Source: Apus apus (taxonomy: Eukaryota; Chordata; Aves; Apodiformes; Apodidae). From it: a stretch of 64,000 bases of DNA. Positions 26,399 to 40,191 of this stretch are shown here, piece after piece. Made by a program: the position numbers and the translations under genes. Each line of letters opens with the position of its first letter. Within the stretch, counting starts at the first letter, position 1. Under the pieces are notes generated by a model. It saw only the letters and a program-made list of their open reading frames with translations, made no database searches and was not told where the DNA came from. Location: NCBI RefSeq assembly GCF_020740795.1, contig NC_067282.1:170096274-170160273 (forward strand). The letters are read 5' to 3'.

Positions 26399-27550
26399 AG
26401 CACTATGTGAGATGTTTGGTCTATGGAAATTACTTGGGGAAAAGAAAAAGAGAATAAAAATGGAGGGGAAGAAAAGTACCTGTCAACGTCACTTCTTTCG
26501 CTGTTTTCTTCTAAGCCTCCCAGCGTGTTTTCCCAAGGAACTAAATGGTGTGTCTTTTATAATTCCTCAAAATTCGGAGGTAACTGTGCTGTAAAGGGAG
26601 CCAGACCCAGCTCTGGGCTGTTGAAGGGTTTTGAGCAGCTGGCTGGTATCTGTAGTGGGTCCCAGTGGCTACCTGGCTTTGTGGGAATCTCTCAAAAGCC
26701 AAGTTGAGGCCTGGGGAGAAGGCTTTCTTAGAAGCCTTCAGCTCCTGCCTACGGTGTGTGAGCAGACAACCTCAGCTGTTACCAATTACCTGAGTTTCAT
26801 TAAAAGTAGAGGGGTTTTTTTCACACAAAACAGTAAATATCAAATAACAAGTTAAAAAATAGTAGATGTGAATATTCCTGTTAACCAGTTAGTTGAGACA
26901 GAGCTTTTATACTGATGTAACTTCTGTTTCTTTGTTTAGAGCTGGTCCTCTTCTGAGGAAGCAGTGATACATATTAAATCAGTTCATTCTCATAACTCAC
27001 CAGCTGTGAACCAAGGCATAATAAATAAATGTTTTAGTGAAATTTTATTTTAAAAACTCCCATAGCCTTCCTGCTTCACCAATGTATTTTTTCCCAAAAA
27101 AGATTTTAATGAAATTTTACTAGACATTTCAAAATAAAATGACTGTTCAGATGGAAGCCTCAGAGATGCAGTGTATATTACAGCATATAGTGTGTAATGT
27201 ATTATTTGAAATTATGGAGTAATTCAAATAAGTCTGGCTCACAACATCGAAACAGTTATCTCTCCCACCTTAATTTTCTTTGTGACTTGAATTCAGTTTT
27301 GTGAGATTTGCATGACATTGATCCTTTCCTTGGGCAATGCACAGTTTCGTAATTCAAGTGCGACAGCTGCTGTAACTATCACGCCAGCTGTCCCTGCAGA
27401 TGCTCAAAAATCTACAGTTTCTCAAAGATCTGTATATGTCCCTAGGGTAAGCCATTTTTCCAAGAGGTAATGTATGAAGTATCTTAAAAGGGTCACTGTG
27501 CTGGCAGTTTGGAGTGTGTAGTGCATGTAGCACTGTCTCACCCTATATGG

Positions 27551-27606
27551 TCAACAACAAAAAACAAAGTCCCAAACCCCCACCAAAACAAAAAACCCAA
27601 ACAAAA
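27551..27606. repeat. A/C-rich low-complexity tract
   Basis: CAACAACAAAAAACAAAG followed by CCCAAACCCCCACC and further A/C words. Simple repeat. Confidence 0.85.
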
Positions 27607-28461
27607 TCTCTTCTCCTGTCCATCTGTTGTGGTTAATAACTAAAGGAATGAAGCTCTTAATAAATAATTTAGGTGGTAAAATTTGCCAGGCAGGGCACAA
27701 ACTTCAGTCCAAGGTAGATGCTTACAGAATTGGTTTCCCTGTTCACCAGCCTGCAGAGGATTAATTTAATGTAGAAGAAATTCTGCATGAACTCTTGTGT
27801 TTGCCTGATAAATGCTTATCCCTCCCTGGATGTTGAATGGGGCAATGGCTAAGCTCCACTGCAGTTCAGCTGGTTAAGTTTCCAGTTAAGCTTTGTGAGT
27901 TCACATCACCTCTTTGGGTTGGTTTGGTGCTCATCCATGATCCCAATGAAGATCATGGCCAGATCCCTGGCACAGGGAGTGCCACCAGGCTGTGGGCAGA
28001 TGCTGCCATCTGACTGCATCCCCAAAACAGAGTGGATTAAGTGGCATCTTGCTGAGCTGAGGGTCTTTGTTTCCATCCTTGCATTGAGGGCTTTGCCCAT
28101 TTGCTGGGCTGCAGTTCCGAGATCCTCTGAGGCAGAGCCATCACATCAGTGGTCGTTGGAGCTCCCTGAATGATTCATGGATTATGAAATAGGGCAAAAG
28201 ACTTTTCAAGACGTTTAAGAGTACCTTGCATTCAGACTAGTTCTACAGACCAATGGGCATACATTGATTTAACTGATTTAGTATGTATTCAACAGCTCAT
28301 CTCCTTTCCTTAAATCGCCAATATCCAAAAAAAAGAGGAAGGCTTTAAAGCATTTGTTTTGTCACAAAATGGTAACTTGATAAGCAATAGGCACCCTAAA
28401 ACTAGGAAAGCAGGAATGTTCTACATCTGAATACATAATCCACCTTTTACTGCTTCTCTTT

Positions 28462-28480
28462 CACAACAACAACAACAAAA
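28462..28480. repeat. (CAA)n simple repeat
   Basis: Five CAA units followed by an A run. Confidence 0.85.
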
Positions 28481-29997
28481 AATTGCCAGTCACAGGAATC
28501 CATTAATAAGGAATCCCTCTGGAGACTAACATTTCTCAGAACAAAGACTTGGAACAATTAATAGCTGGAATGATCCTTTTTTCTTCCCTACCCCTGCTTA
28601 CTATGATGTTGAAAAGAAGTAAATACAGATTGTATCTAAATTGATTCTCTCTGAAGTGAAGATAATCACCATGGTTGTGAAGCCAAGCCTAATGGCATCC
28701 CTTTCTGTGACTTAAGTTTCCTGGATCCTATGACTTCTAGTAATTTGGTCTTGCTATTTCTTCTTCCTGGAATATGCACTTACTTTCTGAGATCCTGCAA
28801 ACAGCCAGAAATCCTTTTGCTCTGCTGTCTACTATCCCTGCAGTATGGTGAATGTGGGAAGTGGGGAGGTGATTTTATAGTCTGAGTAACTCTCTGCCTG
28901 GAAAACGCAATTGGAGAGAAAAGAGTTTTATTACTAATCAGCTTCAAAATTATAAAAAGGATTATTCTGGAAATGTAATTAGAAAATTAATTGCTTTTAT
29001 GTTTTTTGAAGAGCTATGCTTAGTCCCAACCATCTGTGCTTTACAAATGTAGAATTTTCATTTGGGCATTCTTGTAGTTGAAAAAAATTGTTCATCTAGG
29101 GGACAATAAAAGACACTGGTTATCAATTTCTATTTCTCTTTCAAAAGGGTTTCTGGGTGATTCAGTTCTTCAGGAAAACATGTTTTCATTTTTTTTCTCC
29201 TTGAGCGAAATAATTTAGAATTCCAAAAAGCAGTGATTTTGCAGGAGAGAGGAGATACATGACAAAAATCAGACTTTAGTGAACTTAAAAAAATATGTAT
29301 TTTATGATCTATTAATTATTTAGAATGAGGGCAAACCTTACTAGCCCCAGAGAAAGGTCTTTAATAAGAAGGCCTTTGATGTTCTTTTACTCTTTATTAG
29401 TAAGTTATAGCTGTCAGGTGAATTTTTGTTCATTATTTCAGGAGTAGACATTGATTCTAAATTTAGAAACAATTTCTTAGGATTAAAAGAAAAAAAATCT
29501 AGATGATGAACAAAGGTTAAATTAATCACAAGAAGTCACATCCTCTGAATGCTTTTCATCTTGAGACAAGACAGATTAAAGTACTATTTCGAAAGATCAT
29601 TGTGCAATAAGATAATAATTTTATTAATCAGACTTAGTACTTGTGTCAATTCTGCAGTTGGTAGTGAAAGCAAAGGCAAATGAGGGTATGAAAAGGTATT
29701 TTTAAAAGAGAATACAATATAAAGCACACATTGCCTGAATCTATGAATAGCTTGGGGCAAGAATGCTAAGATCCAAATCTAAGACTCTGAAGGCCATGCT
29801 GTATTTAGTTGTGATGCATTATAGGCCTAAGGACTGCACCATAAAGTTTGCTTAGCCTGGAGCATCCAGGTTTTCCATAAAGGTTTGTGGGTGCTCTTAT
29901 CAAATGTGTACTTAAAACAATTATTTCAAATTGTATAGTTTTTCATGAAATGGAAAGAAGTCTTTCATTGTAAATAGATATGAAATTCATAGCTAGA

Positions 29998-30456
29998 ACG
30001 CCCTGTGGAAAGGGACCTGGGGTCTTGATGGATAACAGGCTGAACATGAGTGAACAGTGTGCTCCAGCAGCAAGGAAAGCCAACAGGATGCTGGGCTGCA
30101 TCACCAACAGAGATAAAGAAGTTGTCATCCCACTCTGCTCAGTGCTTGTCAGACCACACCTGGAGCATTCCCTTCAGCTTTGGTCCCTACTCTACAAGAA
30201 GGATGAGAAGGGGCTGGAGAGGACCCAGAGGAGGGCCACAAGGATGATCAAAGGACTGGAGGACCTACCATATGAAAAGAGGCTGAGACAACTGGGTTTG
30301 TTCAGCGTTGAGAAAAGAAGGCTTTGGGGAGACCTTATTACAAAGTTCCAGTATGTAAAAGGGTGGCTGCCAAGAAGATGGAGACTCCCCATTTACAAGG
30401 AGTCACATGGAAAGACAAGGGGTAATTGGCACAAGTTGTTCCTGGGGAGATTCTGA
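29998..30456 (+). pseudogene. Decayed CR1 ORF2 C-terminal region
   Basis: The frame is open for about 150 codons and shows CR1 ORF2 patterns: GPGVLMDNRLNMSEQCAPAA, KANRMLGCITNR, LVRPHLEHSLQLW, KGLERTQRRATRMIKGLEDL and EKRRLWGDLI. It then stops at a TGA in 30454-30456. That stop lies where related copies read a CGA arginine codon, so a CpG-to-TpG transition probably created it. Beyond the stop, homology continues in the DNA (a KHWN..LPREVVDS-like block near 30.49-30.53 kb). Upstream RT and endonuclease domains are missing through 5' truncation. Confidence 0.85.
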
Positions 30457-30661
30457 TTGGACACGAGGTAAATTTTTCATCATGATGACAGTCAAACATT
30501 GGAATAGTCTTCCAAGGGAAGTGGTAGATTCCCTCACATTGGATATTTTAAGTCTCAGCTTGACAGGGTGCTGAGCCATCTCATATAAACCACAGTAGTA
30601 CCTAGAAAGGTTGGAACAGATGATCCTTGAGGTCTCTTCCAGGTATTCTGTGATTCTATGA
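29998..30661 (+). mobile_element. CR1 LINE, 5'-truncated, older copy
   Basis: About 660 bp of CR1 3' sequence. It begins at a point matching the ORF2 wording GGAAAGGGACCTGGGG..TTGATGGATAACAGGCTG, runs through the C-terminal ORF2 region and ends with GGTCTCTTCCAGGTATTCTG and a single TGATTCTATG octamer. It is longer but more decayed than the copy at 25.9 kb, and its 3' part differs from that copy, so it belongs to another CR1 subfamily. An in-frame TGA at 30454 and later frame loss show it is dead. Confidence 0.92.
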
Positions 30662-33600
30662 AATACGCAGCTTTTGAGAATAACCACCTTGATTTTGCTT
30701 CAGTTGATGCTAGTTTGCAGCAGCTGTTTATGTCTCTAGGGAAAATCATTAAGATAGTTCACTTTGATTTAGTGTACAACACTTTATTTTGGAGTTGCAC
30801 CATTTGATTCCATCATCACCATAGGACTCAATGTGTCTGCAATGAGACGCATCCTCTGTATGTTCTGAGCTGTAATCTGTGGGCCCATGGCCACCTTTGC
30901 TCCTTGTACTCGTGGCTTTGTAACAGAGGGACATGCACTGCCAAGTTCAAGTACAGGGTTGTTGTCTGTCCCAGGTGCTGGGCTGGGGTAGGAGAGGTTT
31001 TGGAATCTGGGCAGAGCAGATGCTTGGTCACACGTGAGCTTGGATCTTGGAGCATGTCTGTCTGTTGTGATAGCTGTGCTAACGAGGGGTCTTTAATTAC
31101 AAAATCAGATCTGCAAGTGGACTCTTTTGTCTGTACTTGTCTCTATTAGACTCAGCAGGCTAAAAGGCCTTGAGTACCTCTGTGGGCAAGCTAAGGACTC
31201 TGAATTTGTTATCTGAGATCAGGCTATTAAAAAATAAATTAGATTTATAAAACTTTATGCAACAATTGAGTTTACTTGTGTTCGTGGAATATAGTGGTGT
31301 TAAAATACACCTTTTAAAATACATTTCCTGTTTTTCTGAGGCATCTCCAGAAGCCATTGAACTTGCATCTCAGAGAGAGATGCCAGCACCACTGGCATGG
31401 GTTAGCCACAGGAGAGGTGCAAGGTGCATTGAATTTACTTTTGCTGAAGCTGGAGTTTTTATAGGTGAAGTTTTTACTCTCAAATGACACCTGAGCACCA
31501 CTTCTGAAATGCCCATGTATACAGTATGCAGCACAGCTGCCCAGTTTCCAGGCAGTGAGTTATCATTCATCTCCTTTACTAAATCAAATGTACTTTCTCT
31601 TCATTGTAATAGCAGACTTTACTCACTTATTACGGATGCTTATCAATTCCTGCTTGCTGAAAGAACAAACTGACTACAGATACTGCCTCTAAGAGTTAGA
31701 TTTGTAGAGGGAGACTTTATTACTGATGAGTGATGCCTGGTTAATGGAGCAGCTTCTTGGTTAGAATAAATTTATTTTATGGTTTACTTTCATAAGTAAA
31801 TAAGATGGGATCTTGTTTCTGCATTAATCCTTATCTCAGTACTGGAGAGTTTCAGTTTGCTCAAATAATGGCTTGTAAAGCATAAAAACTGTTTCTTAAA
31901 TCTTCTCATTTGATTTTCTCTGAGTACATGTTTTATCACTGTTGCTAACTTTAGATATTTATGGCCATGGACAAGAAGTCAGCTGTGATATTATTTCCAC
32001 AGGGAAAGAGAAAAAGCCCTTTGATTCGTTGCTTGAATTCTGTGTGAGGGAAGAGACGTGAAAAAAACAACAGAGCTGAACCTGTAAAGAGAAATGTTTG
32101 TTTGTGTGTGTTTGACCTTTATGCCATGCAATAGGCAATGAAGTTCTTAACATCACCACCTGCAGCGGTAATTTGTCAACTTCCAAACCAATATGCCTTT
32201 TATATAAGCAGTCTTTGTGTCCCCTCATTGAACAAAGAAAAGCAATGATTCAGGGAGCAGGGGCACATGGTCCATGTCTGAGGGTTTCCCTGTTTGGGGA
32301 GTTCTGCTGAGGCTGTTTTTGGACAAACTGATAACCTGATGTTATACTGCCCCTGCTTCATGTCCTTTAACTTGGATCCCCATCCTGGAGGTCCAAATAT
32401 TAAGCAGATACCCTATAACACTTTGCTCCCTGTTAGCTGGCTAGCACAGGGGAAAGTGTTCTGCAGGTGTCTTCATGTCTTTGGGTAAAATGCTGCTTCT
32501 GATCTGCCGAGAATCCTGCCAGGAAGGCTGCATAATGTTTTCAGTGTTAATTATATGAAAGTGGATGTGTTCTTTACTTTCCCTGTTAATTTTTTTCCCT
32601 GTTCTGCTGATGATACGAGTGAAGACAGCGCTTGAGTCCAGAAGGCTGCTGGGGACCAGCCAGGCACAAGCTCCTGTCTGCTTGCCAAGGGCTTTTGCAA
32701 TAACAGGGCTTTTATTTGTTTTATTTGAGTCAGATGCTGTGGTTTTCCTTGATGCCACACTTGAAGTCCTTTGTGTTGTCCTGGCTGAGGACTTTGGGCA
32801 AGTGCAAACCAGAGGCAAAAAAGGTACAAACTGCTGAATGCCATTATGCAAAACAGTGGCAGCCCACCAGAAATTCCTGTAATGAGGAAGCTAATGCCTC
32901 ACACAGCCCCCTGCCTCTGCTACCTTTGTCCAGCCTGATGGGGCCATGAGAGTGGTGATGGCACCATGCAGCTCCTTGAGCTGCTGAGCAAGTGGTTTCC
33001 AAGTCCTGACAAAATGGGACTTGGCAGTTGGCTGCTGATATTTGTATCAGGTTGGTCACTCACAGTGCAGTTTACCATTCAGGAGATACGTCAGACTCTA
33101 GCTAGGTCTCAGGGGGTGAATGGAGTGAAAGGGATAGGAAGAAAATATTTTTAATATAGCAAAGTTTGAGCATGACAGAGAATGCAATTAATGTGATGAT
33201 GGTGAGGATGTAATTTTAATCAGAGCCTGTGCTGCTTACAGATCTACATGTACCATCTCAGCCCTGCTTACCACTTTTTCTGTGTTCCTGAAAATCTCTA
33301 CTGAGCTCTTACCCTGTTTTTGATTTCATCTCTGATGTGTTCTTTGCATTTCTGTTGGTGTCCTTTTACCTTGAAAATTTTCATGGTCCCTAATAGTGTC
33401 TCCCAGTCAAATGAAAAACTTGAGGCATACCTGGTAAGAACACCACCAAAGCTAAGTGGACTTAGGAGACATCTTCTGGCAAACCAGAGTGAGCTCGGGG
33501 AATGAGGGGGAGATAACAGAAGTGAGATGTTAACATATCAGTGAAGAAGCCTTTTCAGCTGTGTTCCCTGTTTCTTGAGCAGTTCTCCTAGATTTTCTTT

Positions 33601-36600
33601 GTGTCATGTCTAAACTCAAAGGATTTATGAGAATTTTGCCTTTCTGTATTTTCAGATCAGGAAAAATTAGTTTCCACAAAACTGGAAAGTGTCTCCCAGT
33701 GCACATGCTTTCAGTGCCTTTGTCATTCTTTTTTGGTGAGGTTTTTTGTTTGTTATATAGGGAGCGCCTTACGTTGAGCTAATGAGTACCGGAAAATCAG
33801 TTTTCAATATTGAAATGTTTGTTTTGGGGCCTGCTGAATTTGAACAGATCTCTTAGCTGGCAGAGAACAAGGAGGTAATTTTGTCCACCGATAAGTAAAT
33901 ATTAAATACATTTAAGATTGCATTAAAGGAATTTGGCTTGGTATTTCTAAATTTAATGTTGAATATTTTAGTGCAAAATCCTTCAAGCCTAAAGAAGGGG
34001 AACTGAGACCCTGCTATGTTGACTGCCTGAGGAACATCTCTCAGATAGTGACTATGATGTGGTCACCTTGTAGCTGACAGGCAGTAGTACCGGAGCCGGA
34101 CTATACTAGTTCCTTTACTGCCTCAGGTGGGCTTATTGGCTGCAAGATTTATCCCCTGTGGGCAGGAGGTCCGCATGAACCCACATGAGTGAATGTTCTC
34201 GTGTTGCACCAGCTTTATTTCCTCGGTAGTTCTGAAGAAATTTATTATGCTGGTTTCCTTCTTTGGTTTCATAATTAATATTCCAAGAAGAAGGAATTCA
34301 AAAGCCAAAGTAGAGGCTTCATTTCCTGATGATTTCTGCTTGATCACTAACATTGATGTTCATGGGGGTACCAATACTTAGGTCGTCAGGGCACATCAGT
34401 TTTGCCAGACAGGGGTGACAAGTGGAGAGCTGTGTGTTTTTCGTACTTGCTGGCAGACACTGTGTTTAAAGGGGGCTGGTTACTTCTGTGTTAGATTAAT
34501 CAAAATACTTCTGGATAAATCCATGATGGGATTGTCAACCAGTAGGAGTAAAATTCCTTCTACTGCAGCAGAAAATGTTTCAACCTCACTGGGTTTGCAC
34601 GTTCCATCAGAGAAGTCTCTTGTTGTTGGCACATGTGCTGTGCTTCACAGTGCAGCGGTTTGGCTGGGGCCAGTCTTAATGAGCCTCTCCCACTGGAAGT
34701 TGCATGTAAACTTATTTCATGTAAGTTCTGATTGATTTGCATCTTAATTCTTGGTAAGACAACTATTTGACTTCTGAGGAAGAGCCTTCTGTCTCCATGG
34801 CATTACAGTTTAATATACTTTTGCCAGTTAGTTCATTTAACAGCTGGTTTTGCTGAAGGCATGTCTGCAGTAAGCTGCCATATGCTTCTTTTTTTCCTTT
34901 TCTTTCTCTTTCAGTGCCTATTTTTGAGATGAGAAGAGTTAAAGTTGGCTCTTTTTTTGTGGTTGCCTGAATCTACATTTGTATGTTGTTGTTCTCTTCC
35001 ACCTAGTCCCATTACACAGGACACCACTCACATGCTGGTTGAAAAGCTATCCAGATAACTCCATCAGCCAATTCATTCAGTGCAGACCAACTCCAAACAC
35101 TTAACTTAGGACATAATTTTGCATCTGTACATTATTTTTCTGAAATTATTCCCTGAATCTCTCATAATAAAATCTTTTTATTTGATACTTCGTGTTGTAT
35201 CCATATGGCATTGGTGGCCAAAGGGTGATCATGATGGCCCCTGGCTCTGAAACCTGGACAGTAATTCTGTTGTTCAGGTCACTACATCTTCAGCTGCTGC
35301 TTCAGACAAACGTCTTTATTCTTAAGAAAGTCTTAATGTGAAGCTTCTGTCCCCAAAATAAAGATACTTTAAAATATAATTCTTTGTCTGCTCATAGCCA
35401 TCAAGAAACTTGCAAATTATTCCTTTTTTATAATGTTCCCTTTTGCAGGCATTATTTTATAAGCATCAAGGACAGGGCGGATGTGCCCATGTGATGGAAT
35501 TACAGTTAACAAGATGAAAAACAGCAAATCATGCCTGAAAGCTTAAAATAGTCTATGGAAAGACAAAAACAGTGTAACTTTCAAACATTTTTTCCTATAC
35601 TATACCCTATTTTTGCTGACAAGTTAATTCTTTCTGACAGATTTGGCAAGTGAGCAAGTGTCTCCAAGGCAGACACTGAATCTGCTTCATGAACTCATGT
35701 TATAGTTTCTCTGATACTGTTCTCTGCTGAAATGGTATTTTTAGCTTTACTCACACCTTGCTTTAACATTTTTGTGAGTGAGGATCATTTTGTTATCCAG
35801 TCCAAATGAAGTTGTGGGTTAGTGTTTCTCATCATTATTATTGTCAAGTTGTCCTTCAAGAAATGCTTGCAGGACCTGGGCTCCCTGGAGCTCTCTGTCT
35901 TCAGGAATGCTTAGCCAAGGATCTTACTCCAAAACTCGGACCTCTCACATTACAATTTTTTTTACCTTTAATTTTTTTATTTGAATCCCTTCCTTAGAGA
36001 TGTGCAAAATATTCAGATTCCTGATAGTAAAAATACTGTGTCTCATTATTTATTTACTTAGTTGATATTTATTCAGACTGTTTTGTCACACAGCTTTGCT
36101 TACAGATTAAATTTTTTGACTGAAAGTTTGAAGTCAAAAGAGGCAGGGTCCTTCAGTGACCTCTGCCTGTATTCACTTCTGTCTTGTGCATTGAACCATC
36201 TAAGAGTTCTGCTCCGGGAGGCTGTTCAGCAGCAAAGCTAAAAGCACAGGAAAAGATTTGTGCAAGATGGAAGTGCAGAAAAAATATCTTTCCCCCCTGC
36301 CCCCAGTGCCTGTACCACAGCACCGTGTTTCCTGTAGGTAGCATCATCTCAAGCACACTAGTCCCCAGCTTCCCACCACCTCAGTGTCTCCATCGTCCAA
36401 CATACCCTGAAAAGTCCTCTAGCCAATTAACAGTTCAGCAGAGCATCAGTACCTTTTTCCTGAGAGAGCAGGGGCAGAAGTTTCCTCCTGGGATGTATTA
36501 GACATGAAAAGCAGGACAAAAATGTAAACAGGTAGAAGATAGAGAAGCTCAGTGATACAGACCCCAGCTTTCAGTTTAATATTTCGTGTCAGTCATTCAG

Positions 36601-36909
36601 GTCCTTGTCAAAGCAAATATTTTAAATGCATTCCAAATACCTGTCTCAGCAATGCTTCCAGTTGGAAAGTTAAGCACTCCTGTATCTTTCTGAGATGTAT
36701 CCACAAGTGACAGATGTCTGAAAACTATTGTCAAATAGTCTGCTCTTCATTGAGGAAGTACAGACAAATTTAGCTACAGCTGTTTTTTTGTGGTTTGTTT
36801 TGTTTTTTTTCCTGGTAAGATCCTTGTTCTTACCTGGCTCTTTGTCTGGCACGTGTAAGTTCTGCCTTGCACCCACAGCATAGCTCTGCATGGTTGCAAG
36901 AACCTGCCA
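30662..36909. other. Non-coding DNA, no gene seen
   Basis: Unique sequence with scattered short ORFs on both strands, none with recognisable domains. The 32.2-33.1 kb stretch is somewhat more GC-rich and has overlapping ORFs of about 90-136 codons on both strands. That pattern is expected of chance ORFs in GC-richer DNA, and no splice logic supports them. Confidence 0.55.
36781..36811. repeat. T/G-rich simple repeat
   Basis: Runs of T interrupted by single or double G (TTTTTTTGTGGTTTGTTTTG). Confidence 0.8.
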
Positions 36910-37085
36910 TGTTGCAGGTGGAGTCACCACCCCTGGAAGTGTTTAAAAGAAATACAGATGTGGTGCTTAGGGACATGATTTGAGCAGTGAATGGGTAGAT
37001 TAGGTTATGGCTGGTGGATTTAGGTTATGGTTGGGCCTGATGATCTTCAAGGTCTTTTCCAACCAGGATGATTCTGTGATTCTTC
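36910..37085 (+). mobile_element. CR1 LINE 3'-end fragment
   Basis: The segment reads GTGGAGTCACCACCCCTGG, then AGATGTGGTGCTTAGGGACATG, then GGGCCTGATGATCTTCAAGG and TCTTTTCCAACC, closing with GATTCTGTGATTC. This is the last part of CR1 ORF2, its 3' UTR and terminal octamers. A local duplication of the TTAGGTTATGG word (about 36.99-37.04 kb) lies inside it. Confidence 0.9.
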
Positions 37086-38160
37086 TGTTTTTACGTGAAG
37101 TTGTTCTTACAGAGCAAGACCTGGGGAAGAGAAGAAAATGAATCTTCTTCAAAGGCAACAGGGAAAACAACGTGAGAGATCTGCATCAGGCAGCCTTTAT
37201 AGAGCTTTAGGAAGAAAAAAGTCTACTCAAGAGGATGTGGAAATGGAGAATTTCAGGCCCTTTTTGCAGAGTATGTTGCATTATGTATGTCAGCTGCAGC
37301 AGCAACAGAGAAAAATAAGAGAAAATTAATTTAATATTGTAGGTTTCAATGTTCCTTCCAAAATAAGTACAGTCTAATGATGAAGAATGTCTTTTCAAGT
37401 GGCAGATGGCCACATTAAAGCTACAGCTGTGCCACCATTTCAGACTTTCTATAAAGCATAGGAGGAGGGGGGCAGCTGCCTATGGCATGGGTGCTATACT
37501 CTCCTAGGAAAGCTTTTTTTTTTTAAATCTGGATCTGATCCCTGACCTGGTTCATGGTGTCCTGGATTGATTTCCCAGCTCAGCAGAGGGGATGGCATGG
37601 GGGTGGTGGGACGGAAGGTGGGGAGAGGGAGGAAAGCTAGGGCTGCTTGTCCTGACCTTGGGACTGACAGAAGCATCTCTGCAGTCAGGGAGCCTGGCTC
37701 AGCAGGCATCAGGAGCTGCTGCCTCATGCCGAGGCGAGATGGGATGCTCAGCAGCATCTCCCAGTTCCTGCTGGGTTTTTATCGGCATGCTTAACCTTTA
37801 ACTTGAAAAACAAAAGCACAGCTGCCTGTCACCCTGCTTTGAAAGTTTGCTAGCCTCAGCAGTAAAGGAATCAGAAGACTTTGAGCTGGAGATACAGTTT
37901 TCTTGGGCTCAAAACAGCTGTCATTACTATTTCAGAAGCAATGTTCTCTCCAGTTCGTACAGTTATTACAATATCTGGAATATTTACCCTGGAATTAAAG
38001 TCTGGCTATCACTTTTACTAGCTCATAAGAAAAGTAAGCTTAGCTTATACTTTTTGAATATGATCTATCCTGAACCTTCTTGAGAAAAAAATAGATGCAG
38101 AAATAAAATTAAGGTAATAAGGAAAGCTTTATCTTTTTATAAAGATGTCTGTCAATGCAC

Positions 38161-38192
38161 AGACACACACATGTGTGTATATATATACATAC
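38161..38192. repeat. Compound (CA)n-(TG)n-(TA)n microsatellite
   Basis: ACACACAC is followed by TGTGTGTA and then TATATATA. The CA and TG parts are mutually complementary, so the tract can fold on itself. Confidence 0.85.
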
Positions 38193-40191
38193 AACAAAAA
38201 ACTCTGTATTTGGATTAGGGGAAAATGCATATATGGGGCATGGTAGAAAAAAGAAATCAGAGGTCATGGAGAGTATAGGGAGACAGTGGCACAGCAGAAA
38301 TCAGGGGGCTGAGGATGGAGATGTGAGAAAGGAGAAAGGGAAGGTGCTGAAGGAGGTGGTTGAAGTGCTGTTAGTCTGAAAGAGCTTTCTGCTTCTTTCA
38401 TGCATGGAGGCAACACGGGGATGTTCAGCAGCTCTTCCTGGCTCCTGCCCTGTTTCTGCTGACATGTTTATCCTGTTGGTGGGTTGTACGGTCATTGAAA
38501 ACAGTATGGGCAACTAAGGCAACTAGAAGAGTAAAACTGAGTTTGGAAGGGAGGATTGTTGGAAGGTAAGAAAAAGGTAAGGATGGCCGAGAAAGTCTGG
38601 GAAATTGAAGTAGAGAGAGAAAAAAGGCTAGACCATAAAAGACAAGTGGGATGAGCTGCAGAAGGAAGCATAAACAGACATTTTATGTGTGAAATGTCAA
38701 GCAAAATTAATGGAATGGTGTCTAGAAAGGCAACTGGAAGCTATGACAACTCACATGACTGTTTCTAAACATGACAAAAACACATCTTCCAACACATGTC
38801 CTTACTGTTCGTATTTGAGTGTGTTTTTAACTAGCATGCTTAGCTTTTTATTTTTTTGTTCTTCTAGCCTCTTGGGTAGCTTTTAAAATTTTTTGCCTTT
38901 TGAATACACCAAATGGGTAGGTATTTATTTTTATGTTATCCAGAGCCTTTTATTATTTTCCATGCAAAATAATTCAGTACTTTCTAAGTTGTTTAAAATA
39001 TAACTGTGCAACGATTTTGAATTTGCAAGTGTTTGAAGTCATTAGAATAGCAGTGCAGAATATAAAAACAGATTCATCAAGATTCCTATTTCTGAGAAAT
39101 GAGAACAATAATAAACTCTGATCTATTTCCTACCTCTGCAATGCAGAGCTTGCCACAAAGCACCTCTGCCTGATGATGCTTCTGTTTTTACACTTAAAAT
39201 ATCTGTTTGGTAGTTGAGGAATTTTCTTGACATTTTCTGGGTGTAAGTAATTCACCTAAGTTTTACAGCTGTTAATTTAGTCCCACTTTTGCTTTCATAC
39301 CTCTTCTGGTCTAGTAACCCACGAGAAAAGGTATTTCTGCTTCAACTTATAAGGGAAACCTACTTTTTGCAGTTGTAAAGTTCCAGAGGTGTTTTTCTTT
39401 GTACTACAGATCTCCCGTGAAAAGCAGGAATTGTCACAACATTCTTCTTAACTAGCTGAACATGACATTGAGTTACTGACAGAACAACACACAGACAGCA
39501 GTCTTTGTCAATAATGATACTTCTCACATAAATGCTGTTCCGAGGTTTGTTTTTTGATTTTATATATTAATATACTGTTGTGCATCTGACAGAAAGAAAA
39601 ATTCATTCTTTTTACTGTTGATTCTAATGTCTAGAATATGGCAAATGGTAATACCAATGACTTGCTTACTTTGTAAAGTATATTCCTTACCAAACAAGAA
39701 ACTGAAAATAATTGCTTCTGTAAAAATTGGTGTAACCTGATCCCATAAAATACAGTATTTAAGAGAGATGCCAAAGAGGATTCTATGCACTGATTTAAGA
39801 AAAGGATTCAGTTAATACCACTTCTCTTCTGAAAATGGCATTCATGCTACAGAGAGCCTCTGCCAAGTATCTTGGCTCTTTTCTCAATTTCTCATGTTGG
39901 GAATAATTTATTTAGTTTTCTGTGAACTTCTGAGAGTTAAGTGGTTCTCTTGTACTGCTTGTTTAAAATTTTTGTTACAGTATGCCAGCTAGTTTTGAAG
40001 AGTAAAACTTCCAGTAATGACTGATGAAAAAGATATAATAAGTAGAAAATAATAAAATACTTTTTGTTTTATACTATTTAGGAGGGTTAACATTTCATTT
40101 TTTACTGTTAATTATTACAGAAGTTATGAATGAATTGTTTATAGTACTGATGAAATATTCAACTCAGATGTAGGGAAGTGAAAGAAAAATG

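Larger units (their letters stand above)
26399..29997. other. Non-coding DNA, no gene seen
   Basis: Unique sequence between two CR1 copies. It contains slightly more GC-rich patches (about 26.58-26.77 kb and 27.84-28.17 kb), but no splice-flanked ORF or known repeat that I can name, apart from the simple repeats listed separately. Confidence 0.55.

Noticed and set aside
32441..32851. Overlapping ORFs on both strands (up to 136 codons)
   Set aside because: Several frames are open at once in a GC-richer patch. None has splice or motif support.
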